From Eutrophovita brisbanensis (GTDB lineage: Bacteria > Pseudomonadota > Gammaproteobacteria > Burkholderiales > Eutrophovitaceae), in contig JAYQTM010000001.1 of the NCBI GenBank assembly GCA_038147395.1, positions 1,240,001 to 1,304,000 on the forward strand: a DNA stretch of 64,000 nt, read 5' to 3'. Below the pieces are notes generated by a model. The model ran no database searches. It was not told where the DNA came from and worked only from the letters and a program-made list of their open reading frames with translations. A program made the translations under genes and the position numbers. Below, one piece after another: positions 56,323 through 64,000 of the stretch (position 1 is its first letter; every line of letters begins with the position of its first letter).

Positions 56323-57030
56323 TCAGAGCAACATGAGCAGCGCCATTAACGCCATACCAAGATCCTCCACAATTGTGATCGTCGACATCGGGAGTTGAAA
56401 GACCGTCCCCAGACAGGCACAACGTATTTTCGTTTTATTTAGAACCGACTGGATGACACCAAGGGCTGAAAAAGACATCAGCAAAAAGGTCACCATGTGA
56501 AGGATCTGTCCTCCAATATTACTCAGATAACACGCTCCAAGCGTTAACTCAGCAAATGGATAGACAAAGCCCCATCCTCTCCATCGTTTGGCTATCAAAT
56601 CGTAATTGGCATAAGCACTCGCAAACGCTGATAGGTCCAACAATTTAAAGAATGAAAACACCAGAAAAAAGCCAGCCATGAAATATCGCATCGTTTCGTT
56701 TACCGAAATACCCTCTAGGGGCAACTGGACCAACAAGCTGGAGCCAAAAATAAACGCGACAATCAACAGAAGAGGCCGGTATGTCTCGAACCAACTGGAG
56801 AGCACTGGATCTGCTACAGCATTAATACTATCGACGTCGACGAATCGATATCTCGTCCCTTCCAACATCTGATTTAACTGAACGAGCGTCAGATCATCCC
56901 CAACGACCTCGGCAATTTTGTTATCAATTGAGATACTAAGGGAATCAACCTGAGACGCGAGCTTTGCGCCAATAGAATTCACACAGTTTTGGCAGGTCAC
57001 ACCTTCGACCCTGAACGTATATATCGCCAT
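56323..57030 (-). CDS. HMA-domain and MauE/DoxX-like membrane protein fusion
   Basis: A 235-residue protein. A heavy-metal-associated domain comes first, with the metal motif C13-x2-C16 in VEGVTCQNCVNSIG. Four or five hydrophobic segments follow, from about residue 80 to the end (for example FMAGFFLVFSFFKLLDLSAF and ILHMVTFLLMSFSAL). A paired CACLG near residue 205 resembles the MauE-type CxC. MauE-like proteins help form disulfides or move electrons across the membrane. It may act in copper or mercury handling. The ATG at 57030 is preferred to a TTG at 57039. Confidence 0.82.
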   Translation of the reverse strand: MAIYTFRVEGVTCQNCVNSIGAKLASQVDSLSISIDNKIAEVVGDDLTLVQLNQMLEGTRYRFVDVDSINAVADPVLSSWFETYRPLLLIVAFIFGSSLLVQLPLEGISVNETMRYFMAGFFLVFSFFKLLDLSAFASAYANYDLIAKRWRGWGFVYPFAELTLGACYLSNIGGQILHMVTFLLMSFSALGVIQSVLNKTKIRCACLGTVFQLPMSTITIVEDLGMALMALLMLL

Positions 57031-57121
57031 AGGGAACAATTTCCATGATTTGCTAGGATTCGACTATCCTGACACAATTTAGTGCAACAAAGAACGAACC
57101 GCCACAAATGAGGACAATCAT

Positions 57122-57955
57122 TTGGTCACTCTTGAATCACTCACGAAAGAGATCCGAGATCTCGTTCAATGCTGGCCCGAGCGCTGGATCGGTGTCAAAC
57201 CCGTATTTGAGAAATGTGTCGCAACCCTCGGAAAACCTGACCCAACGGATGAATCTGCGCATCGAGTACTCGCACTACTCTCGGGCGGCAACGCAATTGC
57301 GAATTTTGTTGAGCATTCCTGTCAGAAAATGTCGCGAACAAATAGGGAGCCTGACTACCATTCGCGACTTCACACGACGATTGTCATCACATCGTTGACA
57401 GCTCTTTTACTCAAGCAGCGCGAACTATCGACTTCAAGCAAAACCAACATTTCCCTACAAGAAGCGATGCTCTTGGTTGCGATGGTTGGACATGATGCCG
57501 GACATGATGGGACTCGTAATGGATCTCCGTGTCAACTCGAATCCCGCTCTTATCATCTGATCGAACCATTACTAAAAACAGCAAAGTGTCACCCGGATGA
57601 TATGTACTCCATCAAACGTGTCATTTGGGGAACAGATCCAGCGTTAATCTCACCGCTTCATCTAGGCTCTTCTACAACGAGTTTTGATCTTCACAAACCG
57701 GTATGGCAAACCATCTTATGCCAGGAATCCGACATTCTAGCGAGCGTATTGCCAGAATTCGCAAATCAAATGACTCGATTTTTAGTTGACGAATGGAATA
57801 AGATCGATCCCATCTCCGCAGCTGGATTACTATCCCGCGGAGGAAGAAAATACTTTCTTGAGAACCTCGCAAAATTTTCAAGTCCAGCCGCACACTCACT
57901 CGGGCTAGAGAAACTCGTCATCAGTCAGTTGTCAGCACTTAACGAAGAAAACTAA
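57122..57955 (+). CDS. HD/class I phosphodiesterase-like protein
   Basis: A 277-residue soluble protein. Metal ligands fit the class I cyclic nucleotide phosphodiesterase or HD layout: H80 and H84 in DYHSRLHTTIV, then H124-D125 and H128-D129 in VAMVGHDAGHDGTRNG. No regulatory domain is fused. The TTG start at 57122 is chosen because GAGG lies seven bases before it and no ATG occurs in frame. It is related in pattern to the HD-GAF protein at 43295-44644. The substrate (cAMP, cGMP or another phosphoester) is unknown. Confidence 0.75.
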   Translation: MVTLESLTKEIRDLVQCWPERWIGVKPVFEKCVATLGKPDPTDESAHRVLALLSGGNAIANFVEHSCQKMSRTNREPDYHSRLHTTIVITSLTALLLKQRELSTSSKTNISLQEAMLLVAMVGHDAGHDGTRNGSPCQLESRSYHLIEPLLKTAKCHPDDMYSIKRVIWGTDPALISPLHLGSSTTSFDLHKPVWQTILCQESDILASVLPEFANQMTRFLVDEWNKIDPISAAGLLSRGGRKYFLENLAKFSSPAAHSLGLEKLVISQLSALNEEN

Positions 57956-57956
57956 C

Positions 57957-58394
57957 TCACAGAGCGAGGTAAGCGCTAAGTGCCAGTGCAAACACCATTC
58001 CAACCGTGAGTGCCGCGCGCATGGGAATCCAATACCGCGCGATCACAACTGACTGGTGAATGACACTATCCAATGCCAATGCTAATAGATACAGGCCTAT
58101 CAGTGGCCCAACGATTAGAGGATGGGGCAAGAACAGACAAAACCAACTCAATACAGCCGGGGCAATACCCCAAATCAGCAAGAAACACCTTTTTGCATCC
58201 GAGATGGATGAATGCGAGAGCGCATGACCCCAACTGATTGCGCCGACGAAGGTGATAATTAAAGCCGCATACCACGTCAGCGCTTGCCCCCAATAGGCTG
58301 GAGAATCAGAGATTGACATAAAATACAAACAACCGTAAGCGGGCACTATGCCGCCAAAACCGAGCCCCAAGACAAGCCATTTCACTCGATTCAT
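57957..58394 (-). CDS. DUF3429 membrane protein
   Basis: A 145-residue protein with about five hydrophobic segments. It starts MNRVKWLVLGLGFGGIVPAYG, with LTWYAALIITFVGAISWG and WGIAPAVLSWFCLFLP in the middle, typical of DUF3429 inner-membrane proteins. Function is not known. It converges with the PDE-like gene, one base apart, and follows the aldehyde dehydrogenase gene on its own strand. Confidence 0.88.
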   Translation of the reverse strand: MNRVKWLVLGLGFGGIVPAYGCLYFMSISDSPAYWGQALTWYAALIITFVGAISWGHALSHSSISDAKRCFLLIWGIAPAVLSWFCLFLPHPLIVGPLIGLYLLALALDSVIHQSVVIARYWIPMRAALTVGMVFALALSAYLAL

Positions 58395-58424
58395 GAGCGT
58401 CCTCGTCTGCGTAATGAGAATGTC

Positions 58425-59855
58425 CTAAATACCACTCACCGCTTTGGGATATAAAAATTCCTCGAGCCCCCAAACGCCGCCCTCGCGACCAATACCAGAC
58501 AAACCAACACCACCGAACGGAGTCGCTGGACTAAGCAATTCGCCATTTACTTCCACCATTCCAGAGCGAAGTTGACGGGCCAAACGCTTCGCGCGATCCG
58601 AGTCCGTCGTTTGAACATAATTCGTCAGGCCGTAGGGCGTATCGTTGGCGAGTCGAATTGCATGATCTTCGTCGTTGAATGGCACAATAGACAACACTGG
58701 CCCAAAGATTTCCTCTTTAAAAATCGTCATATCCGGTGTTACATCGGCAAATACCGTGGGTTTCACGAAGTAGCCACGATCAACGCCGTCTGGGCGTCCA
58801 ACACCGCCGATCTTGAGATTTGCGCCCTCATCAATTCCTTTTTGAATGAGTTCTTGAATCTTATTGAATTGCACCTCTGATGCAACAGGGCCGATGTGAC
58901 GACCCTCCTCACTCGACTGACCAACTGTCGTTTTTGAGGCCATCGCGACAGCCTGCTCAACCGCAGAATCATAAATCGATGCCTCAACAAGCATACGTGT
59001 CGGCGCATTACAGGATTGCCCAGTATTCAGAAAGCACTGTCTCACGCCACGCGATACAGCTTTTTCGTCAGCGTCTGCGAAAATGAGATTCGCACCTTTT
59101 CCACCCAATTCGAGACACACTGGCTTGACTGTCTCACTGGCAGCACTCATGATCAACCGCCCGGCCCTCGTCGAACCTGTAAAAGAAATCGCGTGAACAT
59201 CGGGGTGTCGCGACAACCCACTTCCGATGCCTGCTCCATCGCCATTAACCAGATTGAACACCCCCGCTGGGAAACCCACTTCATGAATCATGTCTGCAAG
59301 TAACATTGACGACAAAGGCGCTAACTCCGAGGGCTTCAACACAACCACACAACCCGCCGCCAAAGCAGGCGCGACCTTGAGCATGACTTGGTTCATCGGC
59401 CAATTCCACGGCGTAATTAACCCAATCACACCAACTGGTTCATAAAACACGTGATCGACCCCGTCTTTTTTGGGAACTTCAACCTCGAACGAGAAACTCT
59501 CCAAAGCCTTGATGGTTTGTCTCAAATGTCCGAACCCTGCTCCCGCTTGCGCCGTCTGGGCCAATGAAATCGGCGCACCCATCTCACTGGAAATCACCTG
59601 CCCCATCTCCGCCATCCGCGCTTTATAGGTATCGAGTAGTTTTTGCAGCAACTCACGGCGCGTGTCGACTGACGTTTGAGACCATTTAACCGCCGCGTTC
59701 GTCGCTGCCGCTACAGCGCCATCAAGATCGACCGTATCACCAAGGGTGATGGTCGCGATTGCCTCTTCCGTTGACGGATTAATGACCTGAAGTGTGTCAG
59801 TGGAGTGAGGAACAACCCAAGCTCCATTAATATAAAATTTTGTTTTATCTTGCAT
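58425..59855 (-). CDS. NAD(P)-dependent aldehyde dehydrogenase
   Basis: A 476-residue ALDH superfamily enzyme. The catalytic Cys is in FLNTGQSCNAPTRML (about residue 283), the general-base Glu in VCLELGGKGANLIF (about 250), and the cofactor loop is ITPWNWPMNQVMLK and FTGSTRAGR. The C-terminal GIGREGGVWGLEEFLYPKAV is typical. It oxidises an aldehyde to the acid. No neighbouring pathway genes define the substrate. Confidence 0.95.
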   Translation of the reverse strand: MQDKTKFYINGAWVVPHSTDTLQVINPSTEEAIATITLGDTVDLDGAVAAATNAAVKWSQTSVDTRRELLQKLLDTYKARMAEMGQVISSEMGAPISLAQTAQAGAGFGHLRQTIKALESFSFEVEVPKKDGVDHVFYEPVGVIGLITPWNWPMNQVMLKVAPALAAGCVVVLKPSELAPLSSMLLADMIHEVGFPAGVFNLVNGDGAGIGSGLSRHPDVHAISFTGSTRAGRLIMSAASETVKPVCLELGGKGANLIFADADEKAVSRGVRQCFLNTGQSCNAPTRMLVEASIYDSAVEQAVAMASKTTVGQSSEEGRHIGPVASEVQFNKIQELIQKGIDEGANLKIGGVGRPDGVDRGYFVKPTVFADVTPDMTIFKEEIFGPVLSIVPFNDEDHAIRLANDTPYGLTNYVQTTDSDRAKRLARQLRSGMVEVNGELLSPATPFGGVGLSGIGREGGVWGLEEFLYPKAVSGI

Positions 59856-60007
59856 TGATTTACCTTAACCCTTAGCGAGTTTCCTAGAGACTTTGAAATA
59901 AGCCTCATTGTAACAAAAGGTCTGTTTTCAACTTCTTTCGAGATGACACTCAAATAAGGCTTCATCGCGTTATTTGAGGATTTACTAACACTTTGGTTTG
60001 TACGCCT

Positions 60008-60664
60008 ATGCCAGATCACATTGTCGCCCTCGTGGGTCATGCCGCCTTTTTCTTAACAGCCGTGTCCTTCATGGTCAAAGATTTATTAATGCTTAGGCTA
60101 CTCGCTATCGTGAGCTCAATCGCGGCTATTTTTTACAACTACTTTCACCCGATGGGTTCGCCAGACTGGATACCACTCTCTTGGGTAATATTATTTGCGG
60201 CAATCAACGCTTGGCGTATCTTTCAGATTTATACAGAGTCAATAAACATCAATCTATCCGACATCGAGAGGGAAATACACGCTTCTAGCTTCAACCATTT
60301 TTCACCAATACAATTTCACAAATTGGTCAAATCTGGACAATGGCAGCAACTGCAAAACGGAGACGTACTCACCGTTGAAGGGGAAACTCCTGAACGCCTA
60401 TTTTTTATTCAAAACGGCATCGTGGACGTTGAGCGTGACAACAAACCGCTCACATCTGTGTCTGACGGCGCTTTTATCGGAGAAATGTCATTTAGCAGTG
60501 GTGACACAGCGAACGCGACGACAACGTGCGCGACCGATACGTGCGTTTTAAGTTGGGAACGAACCGGTTTTCAAAAACTTCTTGGAAGAAATCCAACACT
60601 CAACGTGCTCTTGCAACAAGCCATCACCGCAGACCTGTCTAAAAAGCTAAGCCAGGCGAGCTGA
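60008..60664 (+). CDS. Popeye-like membrane protein with cyclic nucleotide-binding domain
   Basis: A 218-residue protein. Three hydrophobic segments (about 5-22, 27-45 and 55-73) are followed by a cyclic nucleotide-binding fold (about 85-210), with NGDVLTVEGETPERLFFIQNG and the phosphate-cassette region FIGEMSFSSGDTANATTTC. The Arg that normally holds the cyclic phosphate is replaced: TANAT stands where PRxAT is usual. This layout matches bacterial relatives of the Popeye-domain (POPDC) proteins, which bind cAMP with an altered pocket in animals. No output domain is seen. The ATG at 60008 is used. Confidence 0.75.
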   Translation: MPDHIVALVGHAAFFLTAVSFMVKDLLMLRLLAIVSSIAAIFYNYFHPMGSPDWIPLSWVILFAAINAWRIFQIYTESININLSDIEREIHASSFNHFSPIQFHKLVKSGQWQQLQNGDVLTVEGETPERLFFIQNGIVDVERDNKPLTSVSDGAFIGEMSFSSGDTANATTTCATDTCVLSWERTGFQKLLGRNPTLNVLLQQAITADLSKKLSQAS

Positions 60665-60666
60665 TA

Positions 60667-61026
60667 CTATCGATTTGGCGCTTCACTATATAAGCCAGTC
60701 ACAGAACACTTTGCCCATTCTTGTTCTTCCGCTTTATCAGAAATCAGCTTTAGAACGGCGCCAAAACGTTGCCCGTTCTTCTCATAGATTTCAACTCTGA
60801 CATCATCGAATAAAAGCTCAAGACTGCAATCGCTTGTAGAAATCCAATGTAGGTTCGATACGGGCGACATATGCACCTGGTACAAGTCCTGCTGATCAAG
60901 AGCGACTGTTGCTGTAAATTCACCAGAGGCTTGAACGTCGTTGCTCCAACTCCAAGTAAGCTGTGATCGAAACATCAATATCGCAGTCAGACTAATCGTA
61001 GTGACAATTTTCCAGCAACTCTTCAT
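60667..61026 (-). CDS. Small exported protein of unknown function
   Basis: A 119-residue protein with an N-terminal signal peptide (about the first 25 residues, CWKIVTTISLTAILMFRSQL). The mature part has two Cys (STSDCSLELLF and EWAKCSVTG) and is predicted mostly beta by its alternating pattern. No family recognised. It lies 32 bases after the photolyase gene, on the same strand, and may be in the same transcript. Confidence 0.55.
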   Translation of the reverse strand: MKSCWKIVTTISLTAILMFRSQLTWSWSNDVQASGEFTATVALDQQDLYQVHMSPVSNLHWISTSDCSLELLFDDVRVEIYEKNGQRFGAVLKLISDKAEEQEWAKCSVTGLYSEAPNR

Positions 61027-61058
61027 CGTGATCCGTCCTTTTTTAACGTGTGATTCAG

Positions 61059-62576
61059 TTACAGCCTATCCAGCGAGCCCCTTAACTCTGACGCTCTTAA
61101 CCGTATAGCGTTCAATTCATCTTGATTCTTACGGTCTAAATTTTTAATCATCATCGTCATTCGTGGATTTTTTGCAAATCGATCTCGATGATCGTCTAAA
61201 AAACTCCAATAAAGCGTATCGAATGGACAAGCATCCTCCGTATGCTTTTTCTTTCTATCGTATCGACAGTCCTTACAATAATCACTCATGCGATGAATGT
61301 ACGCACTGCTTGAGATATAAGGTTTCGACGCGAAGAGGCCGCCATCGGCGAATTGACTCATTCCCAATGTGTTAGGAGACTCGACCCATTCAAACGCATC
61401 GATGTACACACCGAGGTACCAAAGATGCACCTCCTTGGGATCAATTTGTGCCAACAAACAAAAATTGCCAATCACCATCAGTCGCTGAATATGGTGCGCA
61501 TAGCTCGTATCCAGGGACTGCCCAATCGACTCTCGGAGGCAATTCATGTTGACTTGACCATCCCAAAACCACTTGGGAAGTTTTGCGGTATGTCGCATTT
61601 CATTGTTGTCGATATAACCTGGCATTCGAGCCCAGTAAACACCCCTCACAAATTCTCTCCAACCCAGAATTTGCCTCACGAACCCTTCAATACTTGAGAT
61701 ATTCTCATTGTCTGGTTTCAGACGTTTTATAACAGCTGAAATCACCTCTTTAGGAGACAACATTTTGGTATTTAATGAAAATGACAACAGAGAGTGAAAT
61801 AGAGTTTGGTGTTTCGATGACATCGCGTCTTGATAGTCACCAAAATTTTCTAGCATCGAATCCGCGAACACATCCAACAAGCTCAACGACTCGGAGCGGT
61901 TAGTAGGCCACCGAAAGTCATGCTCATGGGGAGAGCCAAACGTTTCAATGCCGCATTCGCAGATCTCTTTCCAGATGCCAGAGTGATCATGCGACACCCG
62001 AACATCGTCGGGCGGCTCTGGATCCCCTTTCCACGCCTTACGGTTAGACACGTCAAAATTCCATTGACCACCTATTGGCTCATCAGAATCGATCAGGATG
62101 TCATGTTTCTTCCGAAGATAACGATACCAATACTCCATACGCCACGTTTTTTTTCCATCCATGAATCGCGCCAACGAGTCCCGATCCTCGAAGAAATGTT
62201 CAGTCGATACAACTTTAAATTCAAGGGCTTGAGATTTCACCAATCTGCGCAGTTCTTCATCGACGTACCAAGAGTCTGGCTCCTGCCACTCAATACCCAC
62301 CGCGTCATAGTCGGCACACAGTTTCGTCAAGTTCTCCGCAAAACTGTGTCGATTTTCGAGATCACCAATTTTGAGATAATGAACCGTGTGCCCGTCTCTA
62401 GCCAATGATTTAGCAAAGGCCCGCATCGCCGCAAAAATTCCAATTAACTGTTGCGCGTGATGCCTTAGTCGATCGGTCTCTGAACGCACCTCCATCATCA
62501 CGTAAACGATATTTTTATCGATTCGCTGATACCAAGTGTGCCTGCCATTTAGCTGGTCACCACAGATGAGTCGCAA
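61059..62576 (-). CDS. Fe-S cluster photolyase (prokaryotic 6-4 photolyase / FeS-BCP type)
   Basis: A 505-residue member of the deoxyribodipyrimidine photolyase-related group. The start RLICGDQLNGRHTWY is diagnostic, and WREFVRGVYWARMPGY and NTLGMSQFADGG lie in the FAD domain. Cluster ligands are seen as YCKDCRYDRKKKHTEDACPFD, that is C-x2-C-x12-C, plus a Cys 88 residues earlier in MNCLRES. This spacing equals that of the four Cys of Agrobacterium PhrB. It repairs (6-4) photoproducts with blue light. Start is a TTG at 62576; no ATG is available in frame. It follows the DUF2256 gene. Confidence 0.92.
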   Translation of the reverse strand: MRLICGDQLNGRHTWYQRIDKNIVYVMMEVRSETDRLRHHAQQLIGIFAAMRAFAKSLARDGHTVHYLKIGDLENRHSFAENLTKLCADYDAVGIEWQEPDSWYVDEELRRLVKSQALEFKVVSTEHFFEDRDSLARFMDGKKTWRMEYWYRYLRKKHDILIDSDEPIGGQWNFDVSNRKAWKGDPEPPDDVRVSHDHSGIWKEICECGIETFGSPHEHDFRWPTNRSESLSLLDVFADSMLENFGDYQDAMSSKHQTLFHSLLSFSLNTKMLSPKEVISAVIKRLKPDNENISSIEGFVRQILGWREFVRGVYWARMPGYIDNNEMRHTAKLPKWFWDGQVNMNCLRESIGQSLDTSYAHHIQRLMVIGNFCLLAQIDPKEVHLWYLGVYIDAFEWVESPNTLGMSQFADGGLFASKPYISSSAYIHRMSDYCKDCRYDRKKKHTEDACPFDTLYWSFLDDHRDRFAKNPRMTMMIKNLDRKNQDELNAIRLRASELRGSLDRL

Positions 62577-62580
62577 TGTT

Positions 62581-62757
62581 TTAGCCAGCGCTCTTTCCTT
62601 TCGTTCGACATCGGTCAGAGCAAAACTTCACTCCATCCCAATCACGCTCCCACTTCTTTCTCCACGAGAAAGGACGTGCGCATACGACACAAGTTTTAGT
62701 TGGTAAGTTCGATTTTGTATATCGAGTCGGGGTCTCTGCTTTCTTTTTTTTAGCCAC
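62581..62757 (-). CDS. DUF2256 small Cys-rich protein
   Basis: A 58-residue protein read from a GTG at 62757: Lys-rich start (MAKKKKAETPTRYTKS), then TCVVCARPFSWRKKWERDWD and VKFCSDRCRTKG. The four Cys form C-x2-C and C-x3-C, a likely zinc ribbon. DUF2256 genes often lie next to photolyase-related genes, and here the gene sits directly between dnaQ (3 bases away) and the Fe-S photolyase. Function is unknown; DNA binding or delivery of a cofactor are possible. It is short and lacks an ATG, so it is easily overlooked. Confidence 0.9.
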   Translation of the reverse strand: MAKKKKAETPTRYTKSNLPTKTCVVCARPFSWRKKWERDWDGVKFCSDRCRTKGKSAG

Positions 62758-62760
62758 CCG

Positions 62761-63462
62761 TCAGTCGACCTTGGACCAGATAGATTTAACTCCCTCAATC
62801 GATTCGAGGCTTTCGATGTATTGGTTATGCGCTGCCAACTCATCCTCATCTGCCAAAGTGACTGGTACCGATAAAAAATCAGAGCTGCCTTCTGCCTTAG
62901 ATAAACCACTCACCTTTTTTGTGGATTCTGTATCGAGCAAACTATTCTGCCCACGAGTCATCGCCAAATAAACTTCGGCGAGCAATTGAGTATCTATCAA
63001 AGCACCATGGAGCGTTCTCGCAGTTTTATCAATTGCGTATCGATCACACAAATCATCCAAGCGATTACGTTTACCCGGATGTAGGCGTCGCGCCATCGTT
63101 AACGTATCAATGATACCGTTCACACTTTCACCAAAAGCGGGGCGTTTTAAGCGAGCGAGCTCCATATCAAGAAAACCAACGTCGAAAGGTGCGTTATGAA
63201 TAATTACCTCGCTGCCTGAGACAAAACTCATAAATTCCTCAACAATCTCTTCAAAAACGGGCTTGTCACTTAAAAATTCATCACTGATTCCGTGCACATC
63301 ATAGGCCTCCGGCTCAACGAGTCTTTTAGGGTTTATGTAGACTTGATAAGTATTGTTGGTCACACTTCGATTGACCACTTCTATTGCTGCGATCTCAATG
63401 ATCCTGTGGCCATCCGCGGGTGATAATCCGGTCGTTTCCGTGTCTAAGACGACGTATCTCAT
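62761..63462 (-). CDS. dnaQ: DNA polymerase III epsilon subunit (proofreading exonuclease)
   Basis: A 233-residue 3'-5' exonuclease of the DEDDh type. Exo I is D7-x-E9 in LDTETTGL, Exo II is HNAPFDVGFLDMEL, and Exo III is TLHGALIDTQLLAEVY. The C-terminal segment after about residue 190 would bind the alpha subunit. The start is the ATG at 63462, with AAGGAAA upstream; a GTG at 63468 is possible. It lies after rnhA, the conserved order, and directly before the DUF2256 gene. Confidence 0.97.
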   Translation of the reverse strand: MRYVVLDTETTGLSPADGHRIIEIAAIEVVNRSVTNNTYQVYINPKRLVEPEAYDVHGISDEFLSDKPVFEEIVEEFMSFVSGSEVIIHNAPFDVGFLDMELARLKRPAFGESVNGIIDTLTMARRLHPGKRNRLDDLCDRYAIDKTARTLHGALIDTQLLAEVYLAMTRGQNSLLDTESTKKVSGLSKAEGSSDFLSVPVTLADEDELAAHNQYIESLESIEGVKSIWSKVD

Positions 63463-63488
63463 CAGCACTTTCCTTATTGATCAACCAT

Positions 63489-63929
63489 TCATCCGACAGG
63501 GACACCACGATTTGCCAGCGCATCCGCTCGCTCGTTCCCTGGATCTCCAGAATGACCTTTAACCCATACCCAGTCAATGGAGTGTGTCGCGACCATTTGG
63601 TCCAACGCGATCCAGAGATCGACATTCTTTACGGGCTTTTTATTCGCCGTTTTCCAACCATTACGCTTCCAATTCACAATCCACTCGTTAATCCCGTGTT
63701 TGACGTACTGTGAGTCGATCATGAGCTTAACTCGACTAGGTCGCTTGAGTTGGCTAAGCGCCTCAATCACCGCAGTCAACTCCATTCGATTATTCGTTGT
63801 TGATGCCTCGCCCCCATAAATATCTTTCTCGTGTTGCCCGAAGACAAGATAAGCACCCCAACCTCCCGGGCCTGGATTCCCCTTACATGCGCCATCGGTG
63901 TATATCGTTACAACATCTTCATCGCTCAT
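63489..63929 (-). CDS. rnhA: Ribonuclease HI
   Basis: A 146-residue endonuclease that cuts RNA in RNA-DNA hybrids. Catalytic residues are D12 (YTDGACKGNPGPGGWG), E50 (NNRMELTA), D72 (MIDSQYV) and D136 (NERADALAN). Length is normal for type 1 RNase H. Its ATG overlaps the stop of the upstream gene (ATGA). Confidence 0.98.
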   Translation of the reverse strand: MSDEDVVTIYTDGACKGNPGPGGWGAYLVFGQHEKDIYGGEASTTNNRMELTAVIEALSQLKRPSRVKLMIDSQYVKHGINEWIVNWKRNGWKTANKKPVKNVDLWIALDQMVATHSIDWVWVKGHSGDPGNERADALANRGVPVG

Positions 63930-64000
63930 GAATCTACTTTCCGAAAAGGTATTACTTTCGCAACATGTCGCTGAGCAACTTGCGTCGCGTAGCGAGAGAC
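63926..64000 (-). CDS. C-terminus of an unidentified protein, cut by window edge
   Basis: The frame ending at the TGA that overlaps the rnhA start stays open to the window end, giving about 24 residues (VSRYATQVAQRHVAKVIPF and a short tail). In many gammaproteobacteria a methyltransferase-like gene precedes rnhA, which fits, but the fragment is too short to assign. Confidence 0.4.
   Translation of the reverse strand, partial: VSRYATQVAQRHVAKVIPFRKVDS

Overview
The window is a chromosomal segment of a gammaproteobacterium. The evidence is the gene order rimP-nusA-infB-rbfA-truB-rpsO-pnp, dnaX-ybaB-recR, rnhA-dnaQ, dapC-dapD-dapE-prmB, gltX followed by tRNA genes, a 16S-tRNA-Ile-tRNA-Ala-23S-5S operon, bifunctional mnmC and a short 4.5S-type SRP RNA. 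Base composition looks moderate and even. Two different photolyases, a 1-Cys peroxiredoxin and the lack of transposases or phage genes suggest a free-living, light-exposed (probably aquatic) cell. I cannot name the genus from the sequence alone.

Layout. 0-4 kb: a truncated site-2 protease, a gamma-glutamyltransferase family enzyme and a ThDP enzyme. 4-12.5 kb (minus): the transcription/translation operon rimP to pnp, with a clear sigma70 promoter, a terminator-like hairpin just before rimP, and a second hairpin between rpsO and pnp. 12.5-18.1 kb (minus): a complete rRNA operon whose first gene appears to be tRNA-fMet. The 23S gene has an elongated helix with a perfect 12-bp stem. 18.3-22.4 kb (minus): scpB, scpA and clpB, with a sigma32-like promoter before clpB. 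22.5-24.5 kb (plus): a frameshifted heme-protein gene, nadC and a methyltransferase. 24.6-28.9 kb (minus): alaC-hom-thrC and a methyltransferase. 29-34.4 kb (plus): an Mth938-like protein, a YdcF-like membrane protein, the succinylase lysine/diaminopimelate genes dapC, dapD, dapE, and prmB. 34.3-39.6 kb (minus): fumarase, SRP RNA, dnaX, ybaB, recR and an RluB-type pseudouridine synthase. 39.9-42 kb (plus): acs and tRNA-Ser.

42-64 kb is more mixed. It holds a small membrane protein, an HD-GAF signalling protein with a broken, ligand-less paralogue next to it, a 1-Cys peroxiredoxin diverging from a photolyase across a 34-bp near-palindrome, a U32 tRNA-modification protein with an extra C-terminal Cys cluster, several small exported proteins, mnmC, a GST, gltX with tRNA-Ala and tRNA-Glu, an HMA-MauE membrane fusion, a second HD/PDE-like protein, an aldehyde dehydrogenase, a Popeye-like cyclic-nucleotide-binding membrane protein, and the operon rnhA-dnaQ-DUF2256-FeS photolyase. 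The 58-codon DUF2256 gene is short and GTG-initiated and would be easy to miss.

The best leads for something unusual are: initiator tRNA as the first gene of the rRNA operon, which lies next to the nusA operon; the helix extension in 23S; the Cys/His-rich insert in threonine synthase; the HD-GAF/pseudo-HD pair together with the PDE-like and Popeye-like proteins (a possible cyclic-nucleotide circuit); and the DUF2256-FeS photolyase pair in the replication-fidelity operon. No CRISPR array, insertion sequence, prophage or toxin-antitoxin module was seen.
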